Assembly (NCBI RefSeq): GCF_947632095.1
Contig: NZ_CANROA010000002.1
Location: 62,001-126,000 of the forward strand
Source: an uncultured Microbacterium sp.
Lineage (GTDB): Bacteria; Actinomycetota; Actinomycetes; Actinomycetales; Microbacteriaceae
Direction: 5' to 3'
DNA: 64,000 bases
In this document: piece after piece, positions 9,571-24,148 of the stretch
How the letters are laid out: each line of letters opens with the position of its first letter
How positions within the stretch are numbered: the stretch's first letter is position 1
Program-made: the position numbers and the translations under genes
Notes under the pieces: generated by a model
Seen by the model: only the letters and a program-made list of their open reading frames with translations
Told to the model about the DNA's origin: nothing
The model's database searches: none

Positions 9571-10586
9571 CAGCGCGCTTCCTGCACGTCCCCGCTCTGC
9601 GGCGCGGACGCGAACATGTTCATCCCCATCACCCGCGACAGATGACCGATCGCGTGCTGCGCGCGCACCGAGTTGCCGGCGTGGTCCAGACGGGGCGAGA
9701 ACGCGGCGGCCGCGCCCTTGCCGGGGGCGACCGCGACGATACCTCCGGAGACCCCCGATTTCGCGGGGAGTCCGATCTCGAACAGCCACTCCCCCGACTG
9801 CTCGTAGAGCCCGTTCGCCGCCACGACGGCGAGCGTATCGCGGCAGACGTCCGCAGAGACCACCCGTCGCCCCGTGACGGGGTTCACCCCGCCGGATGCG
9901 AGCGTGGCCCCCATGACGGCGAGATCATGCGCGGTGACCCGCAGCGAGCACTGCCGCGTGTAGACCTCGACCATGGCATCCGCATCGGGCCTCAGCCGCG
10001 CATAGGAGACCAGCAGCCGGGCGAGGGCGCGGTTGCGATGGTTGGTCGCCATCTCCGAGAGGAACACGTCCTCGTCGACCTCGAGCTCGCGACCGGCGAA
10101 TTCGGACAGCCCCGATCGGATCGTCTCCCACTTCTCCTCCGGCGTCTCCCCCGCGACGAGCGCGGTCGTCGCGATCGCGCCGGCGTTGACCATCGGATTC
10201 ATCGGATGCCCGGCGTTCAGCTCCAGCGCCATGACGGAGTTGAAAGGCAACCCCGTGTTGTTGACGCCCACGATGTCGCGCACAAGACCGTGGCCATGCT
10301 CGTGGATCGCCAACGCGTAGACGAACATCTTCGACACGGACTGGATAGAGAAGGGATGCTGCGCGTCACCGGCATCGTAGAAGCGGCCATGCGGCGATAC
10401 GAGCGCGATTCCGAAGAGATCGGGGTCCGTGTCGGCGAGCACCGGGATGTAATCAGCGACCTGACCGGTTGCGTCATCCCGGCAGAGCCCCATCGTCTCC
10501 TGGACGAGCGACTCGACGTGCCCCCACTTCGGCAGATCCCCCGTCGAGACGTGCTGCGGAGTGTCCTCGAAAACCGTCGTGTCCAT
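9567..10586 (-). CDS. glsA: Glutaminase
   Basis: FSIQSVSKMFVYALAI, VGVNNTGLPFNSV, NPMVNAGAIAT, FGIALVSPHGRFYDAGD. Confidence 0.93.
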   Translation of the reverse strand: MDTTVFEDTPQHVSTGDLPKWGHVESLVQETMGLCRDDATGQVADYIPVLADTDPDLFGIALVSPHGRFYDAGDAQHPFSIQSVSKMFVYALAIHEHGHGLVRDIVGVNNTGLPFNSVMALELNAGHPMNPMVNAGAIATTALVAGETPEEKWETIRSGLSEFAGRELEVDEDVFLSEMATNHRNRALARLLVSYARLRPDADAMVEVYTRQCSLRVTAHDLAVMGATLASGGVNPVTGRRVVSADVCRDTLAVVAANGLYEQSGEWLFEIGLPAKSGVSGGIVAVAPGKGAAAAFSPRLDHAGNSVRAQHAIGHLSRVMGMNMFASAPQSGDVQEARW

Positions 10587-10604
10587 TGCGCCCTTCCCAC
10601 AGAT

Positions 10605-10656
10605 GAAGAACCGCCCTCAGCGGTCACGATAAACGTAACGGCTGAGGGCGGTCTTC
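10605..10656 (-). terminator. Terminator downstream of typA
   Basis: GAAGAACCGCCCTCAGC...GCTGAGGGCGGTCTTC stem immediately after the typA stop, before glsA. Confidence 0.75.
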
Positions 10657-10673
10657 GGGGATCCGAATTCGGA

Positions 10674-12584
<1,911 letters not shown>

Positions 12585-12697
12585 GCAGGTTTCCTAAAAG
12601 GGATGTTGGGATGCGCCGGGATGCCGACTCTTCAGGCTACCGTATGCTGTCTGACCGCTGTCTGAACGGCGGATGGACTCTGCCGTAGCATCGGGCT

Positions 12698-13462
12698 GTG
12701 CCCGCTCCTGCCGACCCCGCTCCCCTGACCCGCACCCGGATCCGGTGGGAGATCACGATCGTGCTTCTTCTGGGTCTCGGCATGTCGGCGATCTACGCGA
12801 TCGTGCAGTTGGCGTACCGCGTCACCTCCGAGATTTCCCTGGCGGATCAGAGCACCACGCTGAACCCGTCGCGCAGCGACCGCGAGGTGTTCGACCTGAT
12901 CTATCAGCTGCTCGCCCTCACGAGCTCCGTGATCCCGGTGCTGCTCGTGTGCTTCCTCCTCTGGCGGAGCCGACGCCCGCACCTGGGCCTGCTCGGCCTG
13001 GACGACACCCGCATCGGGTCGGACATCGGCCGCGGCATCCTGCTCGTCGCCGCGATCGGCGTGCCGGGCATCGCCCTCTACGTCATCGGACGGATGCTGG
13101 GGCTCTTCGTCGCGGTCGATCCCGGCGGGCTCGACCAGCACTGGTGGACCGTACCGGTCCTGCTGCTGTCCGCCGCCCGCGCCTCGCTCATGGAGGAGTT
13201 CGTCGTGCTCGGCTATCTCTTCGACCGGCTGCGCCGCCTCGGCTGGGGGCCGTGGACGATCATCATCGCCACCAGCGTGCTGCGGGCGACCTACCACCTG
13301 TATCAGGGGCCGGGCGCATTCATCGGCAACCTCGCGATGGGCCTGCTGTTCGGCTGGCTGTTCACCCGCACGGGCCGCTTGCTGCCGTTCCTCGTCGCGC
13401 ACTTCCTCATCGACGCGATCGCCTTCGTCGGCTATCCGCTCGTCGCACCGTACCTGCCCTGA
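12698..13462 (+). CDS. CPBP family intramembrane metalloprotease (CAAX protease-like)
   Basis: Multi-TM; RASLMEEFVVLGYLFDRL (EExxx), YHLYQGPGAFIGNLAMGLLFGWLF, HFLIDAIAF. Confidence 0.88.
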   Translation: MPAPADPAPLTRTRIRWEITIVLLLGLGMSAIYAIVQLAYRVTSEISLADQSTTLNPSRSDREVFDLIYQLLALTSSVIPVLLVCFLLWRSRRPHLGLLGLDDTRIGSDIGRGILLVAAIGVPGIALYVIGRMLGLFVAVDPGGLDQHWWTVPVLLLSAARASLMEEFVVLGYLFDRLRRLGWGPWTIIIATSVLRATYHLYQGPGAFIGNLAMGLLFGWLFTRTGRLLPFLVAHFLIDAIAFVGYPLVAPYLP

Positions 13463-13471
13463 GTCGGGCGC

Positions 13472-14008
13472 TCAGCCGAAGAACGGTGAGACGGCGCACC
13501 ACAGGATCAGCGCAGAACCCGAGATGATCTCCGGCCACGCCCAGACCCGCACGAGGGATGCGGCATCCGCTTCCCCCGCCTTGCGGGCAGACTCGAGGCG
13601 CTCGCGCATGATCTCCAGCTCCCGGTCGACGGGCTGAGCGGCGCCGGATCGGTGCGGCCGGCGGGCCGTCGTCGCCCAGGCGCGAACATCGCTCCCGCCG
13701 GCGAGGTGGAAGGACACCTGCCAGCGCAGGGTGATGTCCTCGATCGCGGACCACGGGATGCGCGTTGCCAGAAGCGGGTTGCGCACCTCGACAGCATCCG
13801 CTTCGAGGATCACGCGCGGGCGGTCGAAGAACACCCACATGATCCAGATGACCGCCAGCATCCACGGCGCGAAGCGCGCCGCCATCGCCCATCCTCCTCG
13901 CAGAACGATGTCTGCGAGGAGGATGACGACGACGACAGCGACGACGACGAGCCAGACCGTGCCCGTGACCGGGCGGACGATCCGCCGCGAAGAGTCCTCC
14001 GCGCTCAC
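13472..14008 (-). CDS. PH-domain (bPH2-like) membrane protein
   Basis: Two N-terminal TM segments followed by FFDRPRVILEADAVEVRNPLLATRIPWSAIEDI...; start overlaps the stop of the ABC ATPase gene. Confidence 0.7.
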   Translation of the reverse strand: MSAEDSSRRIVRPVTGTVWLVVVAVVVVILLADIVLRGGWAMAARFAPWMLAVIWIMWVFFDRPRVILEADAVEVRNPLLATRIPWSAIEDITLRWQVSFHLAGGSDVRAWATTARRPHRSGAAQPVDRELEIMRERLESARKAGEADAASLVRVWAWPEIISGSALILWCAVSPFFG

Positions 14009-15687
14009 AGACCGCCCAGTTTCACGGACTTTCCGGGAATCGCGTCGAGCAGACGCTGCGTGTACTCCTGCTGCGGGTTCGCGAAGATCGCATCGACCGC
14101 GCCCTGCTCGACGATCCGGCCCTGCTCCATGACGCAGACCAGGTCGCTCGAGACGCGCACGACGGCGAGGTCGTGCGTGATGAACAGATAGGTCAGGTCG
14201 AGCTCGGACTGCAGCTCGGCGAGCAGCTGCAGGATCTGGTCCTGCACGAGCACGTCGAGCGCGGAGACCGCCTCGTCGAGGACGACGATGCTGGGCTTGA
14301 GCGCCAGGGCCCGCGCGATCGCGATGCGCTGGCGCTGTCCGCCGGACAGCTCGTTCGGGTAGCGGGATGCCAGCTCGCGCGGCAGCGCCACCTGATCGAG
14401 GAGCTCGAGAACCCGGGCCCGACGCGATGCCGCATCGCCCACGCCGTGCACGTTGAGCGGTTCGGCGATGAGCGAGCCGATCGAGTGCAGCGGGTCGAGG
14501 GATCCGTACGGGTCCTGGAAGACCGGCTGCATGCGTCCGCGCAGATCGAAGACCTCGCGTCGCGACAGCGAGGTGACATCCGCACCGTCGATGAGGATCT
14601 CACCGGCGGTCGGTTTCTCCAGCTGCAGCACCATCTTCGCGACGGTGGACTTGCCCGAGCCGGACTCCCCCACCAGCGCGAGCGTCTTGCCGCGCGGGAT
14701 CTGGAACGACACGTCATCGACGGCGCGCAGCAGTTCGCTGCGGAAGCCGCCCTGACGGATCTTGTACTCCTTGCTGAGCCCGCGCACCTCGACGGCGGGC
14801 GCGGCCGTCGAGAGCACGGCGGTCGTCGTCTCGACTCCGCGGTCTTCGGCCGTCGCCTGAATGCGCTGCGAGGCGAGGCTGGGAGCCGCTGCGACGAGGC
14901 GCTGCGTGTAGGGGTGCTGCGGGTTCTCGAGGATCTCCCGGCTGGGACCGGACTCGACGATCTCGCCCTGGTTCATGACGATGATCTTCTCGGCGCGGTC
15001 GGCCGCGAGGCCGAGGTCGTGCGTGATCAGCAGCACCGCGGTGCCCTTCTCACGGGTCAACGTCGCGAGGTGATCGAGGATCACCCGCTGCACCGTCACA
15101 TCGAGAGCACTCGTCGGCTCATCCGCGATGAGCAGCTCGGGGTCGGCCGCCAGGCCGATGCCGATCAGTGCACGCTGGCGCATGCCGCCCGAGAACTGGT
15201 GCGGATACTGGTGCATGCGACGTGCAGCATCGGCGAGGCCGGCCTGCTGTAGCACCTCGACCGCGCGCTTCTCGACGTCCTTGGAGCTCTTCGCGAGCCC
15301 GTTGGCACGGACCGCCTCCTTGACCTGGAATCCGATCGACCAGACCGGGTTCAGGTTCGACATCGGGTCCTGCGGGACGTATCCGATCCGACGACCGCGG
15401 ATGTTCTCCATCTCCTTGCGCGAGACGGTGGTGAGGTCGATGCCGTCGAACATGATCGACCCGCCGCTGACCGAGCCCGTACCCGGGAGCAGATCGATGA
15501 CAGCCGAGGCCGTCGTCGACTTGCCCGAGCCGGACTCGCCCACGATCGCGACGGTCTCGCCGGGGAAGACATCGAGGTCGACGCCGTGCACCACTTCGCG
15601 CTGCTTCTGACCGGTGCCGAAGGACACCTTCAGACCACGGATGCTCAGCAGGGGTTCAGACATTTCAGTCGCTTTCGAAGTGTTCAT
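14005..15687 (-). CDS. Peptide ABC transporter, fused double ATP-binding protein (DppD-DppF like)
   Basis: Two complete NBDs: GESGSGKSTTASAV/SGGMRQRALIGIGLA/LLIADEPTSALD and GESGSGKSTVAKMV/LSGGQRQRIAIARAL/IVVLDEAVSALD. Confidence 0.94.
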   Translation of the reverse strand: MNTSKATEMSEPLLSIRGLKVSFGTGQKQREVVHGVDLDVFPGETVAIVGESGSGKSTTASAVIDLLPGTGSVSGGSIMFDGIDLTTVSRKEMENIRGRRIGYVPQDPMSNLNPVWSIGFQVKEAVRANGLAKSSKDVEKRAVEVLQQAGLADAARRMHQYPHQFSGGMRQRALIGIGLAADPELLIADEPTSALDVTVQRVILDHLATLTREKGTAVLLITHDLGLAADRAEKIIVMNQGEIVESGPSREILENPQHPYTQRLVAAAPSLASQRIQATAEDRGVETTTAVLSTAAPAVEVRGLSKEYKIRQGGFRSELLRAVDDVSFQIPRGKTLALVGESGSGKSTVAKMVLQLEKPTAGEILIDGADVTSLSRREVFDLRGRMQPVFQDPYGSLDPLHSIGSLIAEPLNVHGVGDAASRRARVLELLDQVALPRELASRYPNELSGGQRQRIAIARALALKPSIVVLDEAVSALDVLVQDQILQLLAELQSELDLTYLFITHDLAVVRVSSDLVCVMEQGRIVEQGAVDAIFANPQQEYTQRLLDAIPGKSVKLGGL

Positions 15688-16619
15688 CGCTGCGCCCTCG
15701 ACTTCGGGTCGAGCGCATCGCGCAGCAGTTCGCCGAGCATGATGAAGGCGAGCACGGAGAGGGTCAGCGCCAACGACGGCCAGATCAACGCCATCGGAGC
15801 CGTGCGGATCGCGGTCTGGGCCTGCGAGATGTCCGCGCCCCATGAGACGACGCCGCCGCCGAGTCCGACGCCGAGGAACGACAGGGTCGCCTCCGCGACG
15901 ATCGCACCTCCCAGGCTCAGCGTCGCCACGACGATGACCGGGACGATGGCGTTAGGCAGCACGTGCACCAGGAGCGTCCGGAACCGGCTGAGGCCCAGGG
16001 CGACCGAGGCCATCACGTAGTCGGACTGCTTGACCCGCAGCACCTCGGCGCGCGCGATGCGCGCCGTCGACGCCCAGTTGAACCCGCCGATCGCGAAGGC
16101 GAGCGTGAGCATGGTGCGCTGATCCGACAGCACCGACATGACCACGATCGCGGCGATGATGTAAGGGATCGTGAAGAAGATGTCGCCGATGCGCGAGAGC
16201 AGCGAGTCGAGCCATCCGCCGTAGAAGCCCGCGAGAGCGCCCATGATCACACCGAGAACCGTCGAGATGATCGTGGCGAGCAGACCGACGACGAGGGATG
16301 TGCGCGTGCCCCACACGATGCGCGACCACGTGTCGCAGCCCTGGCGGGTGAAGCCGAGCGGGTGCCCTGGCTGCGGGCCACCGTTGCTGTTGACGAGCTT
16401 GCACGCGCCACCGCTGGGGGCGACCGAGGTGAACAGTGCAGGTGCGATGGCCATCGTGACGAAGAACGCCACCATCGCCAAAGAGATCCAGAACATCGGG
16501 CGGCGGCGCAGATCACGCCAGGCATCGCGCCACAGCGTGCTCTTGCGATCGCTGATGCGGACCGCATCGACCTGGATGGCGTCCTTGACGGGTGCGACGA
16601 AGTGAGAATTAGCGGACAT
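15684..16619 (-). CDS. Peptide ABC transporter permease (DppC-like)
   Basis: GQPHPLGFTRQGCDTWSRIVWGTRTSLVVGL type motif, BPD_transp_1 pattern; overlaps ATPase gene by ATGA. Confidence 0.92.
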   Translation of the reverse strand: MSANSHFVAPVKDAIQVDAVRISDRKSTLWRDAWRDLRRRPMFWISLAMVAFFVTMAIAPALFTSVAPSGGACKLVNSNGGPQPGHPLGFTRQGCDTWSRIVWGTRTSLVVGLLATIISTVLGVIMGALAGFYGGWLDSLLSRIGDIFFTIPYIIAAIVVMSVLSDQRTMLTLAFAIGGFNWASTARIARAEVLRVKQSDYVMASVALGLSRFRTLLVHVLPNAIVPVIVVATLSLGGAIVAEATLSFLGVGLGGGVVSWGADISQAQTAIRTAPMALIWPSLALTLSVLAFIMLGELLRDALDPKSRAQR

Positions 16620-17538
16620 AACGGATCCTCGGGTCGAGCAGACCGTAGAGCAGGTCGATGAGCAGGTTGATCAGCACGTAGAGCACGACGAAGACGGTCA
16701 CGAACGACACGATCGTCGGCACCTCGTGCTTGAGGATCGCCTGGTACAGCGCGTTGCCGACACCGGGCACGTTGAAGATGCCCTCGGTGACGGTCGCGCC
16801 GACCATCAGTACGCCGAACTGCGTCGCCGTATCGGTGACCATCGGGATGAGCGAGTTGCGCAGCACGTGCACGGGGATCACGCGGCCCCGCGAGAGCCCC
16901 TTGCTGTAGGCGGTGCGCACCCAGTCCTGCCCGAGGGTCTCGATCGTCGAGGCCCGGGTGAGGCGCATGCTCGTGGCGTAGATGCTCACGGCCAGCACCA
17001 TCGCCGGCAGCATCAGGCCGCCCCAGCCGTTGTTCGATCCGACGGTCGGCGAGAACCACCCCAACTGCACCCCGAAGAAGTACTGCGCGAGGAAGGAGAG
17101 CACGAAGATCGGCACGGCGATGAACAGCAGCGCCACCACGAGCATGGCGTGGTCGAAGAACGTTCCCTTGAGAAGGGCGGAGCTTGCGCCGATGACGATC
17201 GCGAGGATGAACGCCATCGCGATCGCGAGGATCGCCAGGCGCAGCGTCACCGGGAAGGTGCGCGCGAGAACCGCTGTCACCTCCTGCCCGGAGAACGTGG
17301 TGCCCAGATCGAAGCGGAAGATTCCGGCCAGGTAGTTCAGGTACTGCACGAAGAACGGCTGGTCGAGCATGTACTGCTCGCGGAGCCGGTCGATGACCGC
17401 CTGGGGCGGCTGCTTATCGCCGAACAGTGCGGCGATGGGGTCTCCCGGCATTGCGAAGACCATGTAATAGATCAGCAGCGTGGCGCCCAGGAATACCGGG
17501 ATCACCTGCAGAATCCGTCTGAGGATGTAGATGGCCAT
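16609..17538 (-). CDS. Peptide ABC transporter permease (DppB-like)
   Basis: MAIYILRRILQVIPVFLGATLLIYYMVFAMPGDPIAALFGD. Confidence 0.93.
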   Translation of the reverse strand: MAIYILRRILQVIPVFLGATLLIYYMVFAMPGDPIAALFGDKQPPQAVIDRLREQYMLDQPFFVQYLNYLAGIFRFDLGTTFSGQEVTAVLARTFPVTLRLAILAIAMAFILAIVIGASSALLKGTFFDHAMLVVALLFIAVPIFVLSFLAQYFFGVQLGWFSPTVGSNNGWGGLMLPAMVLAVSIYATSMRLTRASTIETLGQDWVRTAYSKGLSRGRVIPVHVLRNSLIPMVTDTATQFGVLMVGATVTEGIFNVPGVGNALYQAILKHEVPTIVSFVTVFVVLYVLINLLIDLLYGLLDPRIRYVR

Positions 17539-17616
17539 CCCCGACCTCCCTCTGGAAAAGCGTCATCGTCCGTCATCGACGAATCGATGACGGACGCATG
17601 GTCGCGAAGAGCATGG

Positions 17617-17654
17617 TGCGAGGCGGTGACGTGCTCGCACGTCACCGCCTCGCA
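17617..17654 (-). terminator. Perfect hairpin between SBP and permease genes
   Basis: TGCGAGGCGGTGACGTGC-TC-GCACGTCACCGCCTCGCA: 18-bp perfect arms just 3' of the SBP stop. Confidence 0.7.
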
Positions 17655-17667
17655 GAACTCATTCTAT

Positions 17668-19284
17668 TCAGCCCTTGGTCACGTTGTAGTACAGCGGGAC
17701 CGAGTTCCAGCCGAACTCGACGTTGTCGACCGTGTCAGCCCAGCCGCCCGTGACGTTGGAGTACCACAGCGGGGTGACGGGAAGGTCCTTCAGGAGGACT
17801 TCCTGCGCCTGCGCGAAGATCTGGTTCGCAGCATCCGGGTCGGTCTCGGAGATGCCCTGTGCGAGCAGCGAGTCGAACTCTTCGCTCGAGTAGTCGCCGT
17901 CGTTCGAGCCGGCGTTGGTCGCGTAGAGCGGGCCGAGGAAGTTGTACAGACCCGGGTAGTCGGCCTGCCATCCGGTGCGGAACGCGGTGGTCATCGTGCG
18001 TGCCGTGACGTCCTTGCGGAGACCGGCGAAGTCCGGGAAGGGCTCTCCCACTGCGTCGATGTCGAGCGTACCGGCGATGGAGTTGGCGACAGCGTCGACC
18101 CAGGCCTGGTGGCCGCCATCAGCGTTGTACGCGATGGCGAAGGTGCCCGACCACGGGCTGATCGCGTCGGCCTCGGCCCACAGCTCCGCAGCCTTCTCGG
18201 GGTTGTAGTCGAGGACCTCGCCGCCCTCGAGCGACTCGCTCCAGCCGTCGATGACGGGCGAGGTGAAGTCGCTCGCCGGGGTGCGGGTGCCCTGGAAGAT
18301 CACCTCGGTGATCTCGGCGCGGTTGATCGCCATGGACAGCGCCTGGCGGCGCAGGATTCCCTCTTCGCCCTCGAAGTGCTCGAGGTACTCGGGGATCGTG
18401 AACGACTGGAAGATGGCGGCCGGCTGGTTGACCGAGCGCCCCTGGAGCTCTTCCTCGTAGGTGCCGAACGCGGCGTCGGGGAGCTGGTCGAGGATGTCGA
18501 GGTTACCGGCGAGGAGGTCCTGGTAGGCACCGTCCTGCGAAGCGTAGAAGACGATCTTCAGGCCGCCGTTGGCAGCCTCGCGCGGACCGTCGTAGTCGTC
18601 GTTCTTGACGAGATCGATCTGCGTGTCGTGCTGCCAGGCGCCTTCGCCGTCGAGCATGTACGGACCGTTGCCGATCGGGTTCTCGCCGAACGCCTCCATG
18701 TCGTCGAACGCGACGTCCGGCAGCGGGTAGTAGGCCGAGTAGCCCAGGCGCAGCGCGAAGTCGGAAGCCGGCTTGTTCAGCTTGATCGTGAACGTGTAGT
18801 CGTCGATCTGCTCGAGACCGGTCAGCTCACTGTCCTCGTCGTAGCTGAAGCCCTCGATGTCCTCGAAGAAGTAGCTGGAGAGCTGCGTGTTCGAGGCCAG
18901 AGCGCCGTAGTTCCAGGCCTTGATGAAGTTGTCGGCGGTGACCTCTTCACCGTCGGTGAAGGTCACGCCCTCACGGAGCTTGACGGTGAGCTCGGTCGGG
19001 GAGTCGACCGTGATCTCCTCGGCGACCTCGTTGACGACCGAACCGTCGCCCGCGTAGGAGATCAGGCCCGAGAAGATGCTGTCGAGGATCTTTCCGCCAC
19101 CGACCTCGTTGGTGTTGGTCGGGATCAGCGGGTTCTGCGGCTCGTTGCCGTTCGTGCTGACGATGGCGGTGGCGTCGGCGCCGCCCGAGCCGTTGCCGGC
19201 GTCGTTCGTGGCGCAACCGGCCAGAGCAAGGCTGCCGATGCCGGCCATCGCGATGCCGGCGAGGGCGATCCTGTTTCGCTTCAC
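17668..19284 (-). CDS. Peptide ABC transporter substrate-binding lipoprotein (SBP family 5)
   Basis: GTG start at 19284 after CAGGAGG: MKRNRIALAGIAMAGIGSLALAGCATNDAGNG (lipobox LAGC); NEPQNPLIPTNTNEVGGGKILDSIFSGL. Confidence 0.92.
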   Translation of the reverse strand: MKRNRIALAGIAMAGIGSLALAGCATNDAGNGSGGADATAIVSTNGNEPQNPLIPTNTNEVGGGKILDSIFSGLISYAGDGSVVNEVAEEITVDSPTELTVKLREGVTFTDGEEVTADNFIKAWNYGALASNTQLSSYFFEDIEGFSYDEDSELTGLEQIDDYTFTIKLNKPASDFALRLGYSAYYPLPDVAFDDMEAFGENPIGNGPYMLDGEGAWQHDTQIDLVKNDDYDGPREAANGGLKIVFYASQDGAYQDLLAGNLDILDQLPDAAFGTYEEELQGRSVNQPAAIFQSFTIPEYLEHFEGEEGILRRQALSMAINRAEITEVIFQGTRTPASDFTSPVIDGWSESLEGGEVLDYNPEKAAELWAEADAISPWSGTFAIAYNADGGHQAWVDAVANSIAGTLDIDAVGEPFPDFAGLRKDVTARTMTTAFRTGWQADYPGLYNFLGPLYATNAGSNDGDYSSEEFDSLLAQGISETDPDAANQIFAQAQEVLLKDLPVTPLWYSNVTGGWADTVDNVEFGWNSVPLYYNVTKG

Positions 19285-19441
19285 TAGGTCCTCCTGTGGA
19301 CATTTCAGACGCGCCCACCTTCGGGTCGCGGATGAACTGAGCGTAATCCGGGAACCCGGAACTATCCATTCGCCCCTATGAACTGTTATCGACCGGTGAC
19401 TCAGCCGAAACACGCCGTCATATACGACCCCCGGAATCGAC

Positions 19442-19476
19442 CCGGCCCGGCGTGTCATTTGACAGCGCCGGGCCGG
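19442..19476 (-). terminator. Terminator downstream of gcvP
   Basis: CCGGCCCGGCG-TGTCATTTGACAG-CGCCGGGCCGG stem-loop after the gcvP stop. Confidence 0.7.
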
Positions 19477-19494
19477 GGCGGATTCGCACCGCGA

Positions 19495-22379
<2,885 letters not shown>

Positions 22380-22383
<4 letters not shown>

Positions 22384-22757
22384 CCTTCCGTCAGCGCGAC
22401 GTACGCGTCGCGGTCGAGCAGCACGTCGGCCGCGCCCTCGGCGATGGCGATCTTGATGAGCCAGCCGCCCGCGAACGGCTCCGCGTTCACGAGCGAGGGG
22501 TCGTCGACGACGGCGTCGTTGACCTCGGTGACGGTGCCCGCCAGCGGCGCGTAGAGCTCGCCGACCGACTTCGTCGACTCGATCTCGCCGACGACCGAGC
22601 CGGCAGTGATCTCGGTGCCGACTGCGGGCAGCTCGACGAAGACGACGTCACCGAGCTTCTCAGCGGCGAAGTCGGTGATGCCGACGGTCGCCGATGCGCC
22701 GTCGATCGCGAGCCACTCGTGCTCCTCGGTGTACTTGAGTGCGGTGAGATCGGTCAT
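22380..22757 (-). CDS. gcvH: Glycine cleavage system H protein
   Basis: [19 protein letters not shown]...[21 protein letters not shown] (lipoylation motif ESTKS). Confidence 0.96.
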
Positions 22758-23863
22758 TTCTTCCTCCGGTAGAAAGGCAGGGCGGTTGCGGTCGCGGGGA
22801 TCTTGGTGCCCCGCACATCCAGGAAAAGCGCGGTTCCGTCTTCGGCGACGCCCGCGTCGACGAACGCCATCGCGATCGGGTGGCCGAGCGTGGGGCTCAG
22901 GGCACCCGAGGAGATCTCGCCGACGACGGTGCCGTCCTCGGTCACCACGGGGTAACCGGCACGTCCGGCGCGGCGCCCCTCGGCGACGAGCCCGATGAGC
23001 ACACGGCCCTCCGCCCCGTTCGACTCCAGAGCGGCCTTGCCGACGAAGTCGTCCTTGTCGGATGCCACGACACGGCCGAGACCGGCCTGAGCCGGAACGA
23101 TGTCGAGCGAGAGTTCATGGCCGTACAGCGGCATTCCCGCCTCGAGACGGAGCGTGTCGCGGGCGGCAAGGCCGGCGGGCACGAGGCCGTGGTCGGCGCC
23201 TGCGGCGAGGGCGGCGTCCCACAGCGCGACGGCGTCGCCAGCGCGTACGAGGAGCTCGAAGCCGTCCTCTCCGGTGTATCCGGTGCGTGCGATGATCAGC
23301 GGCTCACCGGCGAAGCGTGCCGATGCCCAGGCGTAATACTTCTGCTCACCCCACGCGACCGAGAGATCCTCGACCCCGGCGATGCCCGCGACGATCACGG
23401 CGGACGCCGGGCCCTGCACCGCGATCAGCGCGTAGTCGTCGGAGACGTCGACGACGTCGACGTCTCGTCCGCCGATGCGCTCCGGAAGCGCCTTCGCCAC
23501 AGCATCCCGATTGCCCGCATTGGAGATGATGAGGAAGCTCTCCTCCCCCATCCGGTAGACGATGACGTCGTCGATGATGCCGCCGTTGTCGGCGAGGAGC
23601 AGCGAGTACTTCGCCTTGCCGATCGCCATCGTCGACAGACGCCCGGAGAGCGCGTGGTCGAGATACGAAGCGGATTCAGGACCCTCGACCGTGAACTCGG
23701 CCATGTGCGAGATGTCGAAGAGGCCTGCCGCCTCGCGCACCGCGTGATGCTCGGCGAGGTCGGAGGTGTAGCGCACCGGCATCTGCCAGCCGCCGAAATC
23801 GGTGAACGATGCGCCGAGCGCCTCATGGTGCTCACGCAGCGGGGTGTAGCGAGCCTCTGTCAT
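22754..23863 (-). CDS. gcvT: Glycine cleavage system T protein (aminomethyltransferase)
   Basis: [14 protein letters not shown]..., [31 protein letters not shown]. Confidence 0.96.
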   Translation of the reverse strand: MTEARYTPLREHHEALGASFTDFGGWQMPVRYTSDLAEHHAVREAAGLFDISHMAEFTVEGPESASYLDHALSGRLSTMAIGKAKYSLLLADNGGIIDDVIVYRMGEESFLIISNAGNRDAVAKALPERIGGRDVDVVDVSDDYALIAVQGPASAVIVAGIAGVEDLSVAWGEQKYYAWASARFAGEPLIIARTGYTGEDGFELLVRAGDAVALWDAALAAGADHGLVPAGLAARDTLRLEAGMPLYGHELSLDIVPAQAGLGRVVASDKDDFVGKAALESNGAEGRVLIGLVAEGRRAGRAGYPVVTEDGTVVGEISSGALSPTLGHPIAMAFVDAGVAEDGTALFLDVRGTKIPATATALPFYRRKK

Positions 23864-23914
23864 GGAGTTCTCCCGGTTGGTCGGAAGGATGCCGTACGGA
23901 ATGCACGGTATCCG

Positions 23915-24100
23915 AGAACTCCCCCTCTGTCATCGGCCTGAGAGTTTCGCCCACGAAAAAGGGGCTTTCACCGTCGGCGGATGCTTTCGCATCGCTTTTC
24001 AGAGTGGCCGGAGGCGGGCGGTACGCGGTACCTGAGAGATTGGCGGGGAGTGCTTGCTCCTTCGGTGCCCGGCTGCTTTCGCCGGAGCTCTCCCGCACGC
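23915..24100 (-). ncRNA. Tandem glycine riboswitch upstream of gcvTHP
   Basis: Minus strand carries two glycine-aptamer-like units: GCGGGAGAGCTCC..GGGCACCGAAGGAGCAAGCACTCCCCGCCAATCTCTCAGG (about 24025-24097) and CACTCTG..GGTGAAAGCCCC..GGGCGAAACTCTCAGGCC..CAGAGGGGGAG (about 23919-24010), directly 5' of gcvT. Confidence 0.88.
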
Positions 24101-24148
24101 CTCATGCGGCCGTGTTCAGTTGCCCTCTCAGCTTATAGGCTCGAGGAC

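Noticed and set aside
16726-19287. Plus-strand 853-aa ORF opposite the peptide ABC transporter
   Set aside because: Antisense of conserved SBP/permease genes and crosses an intergenic hairpin region.
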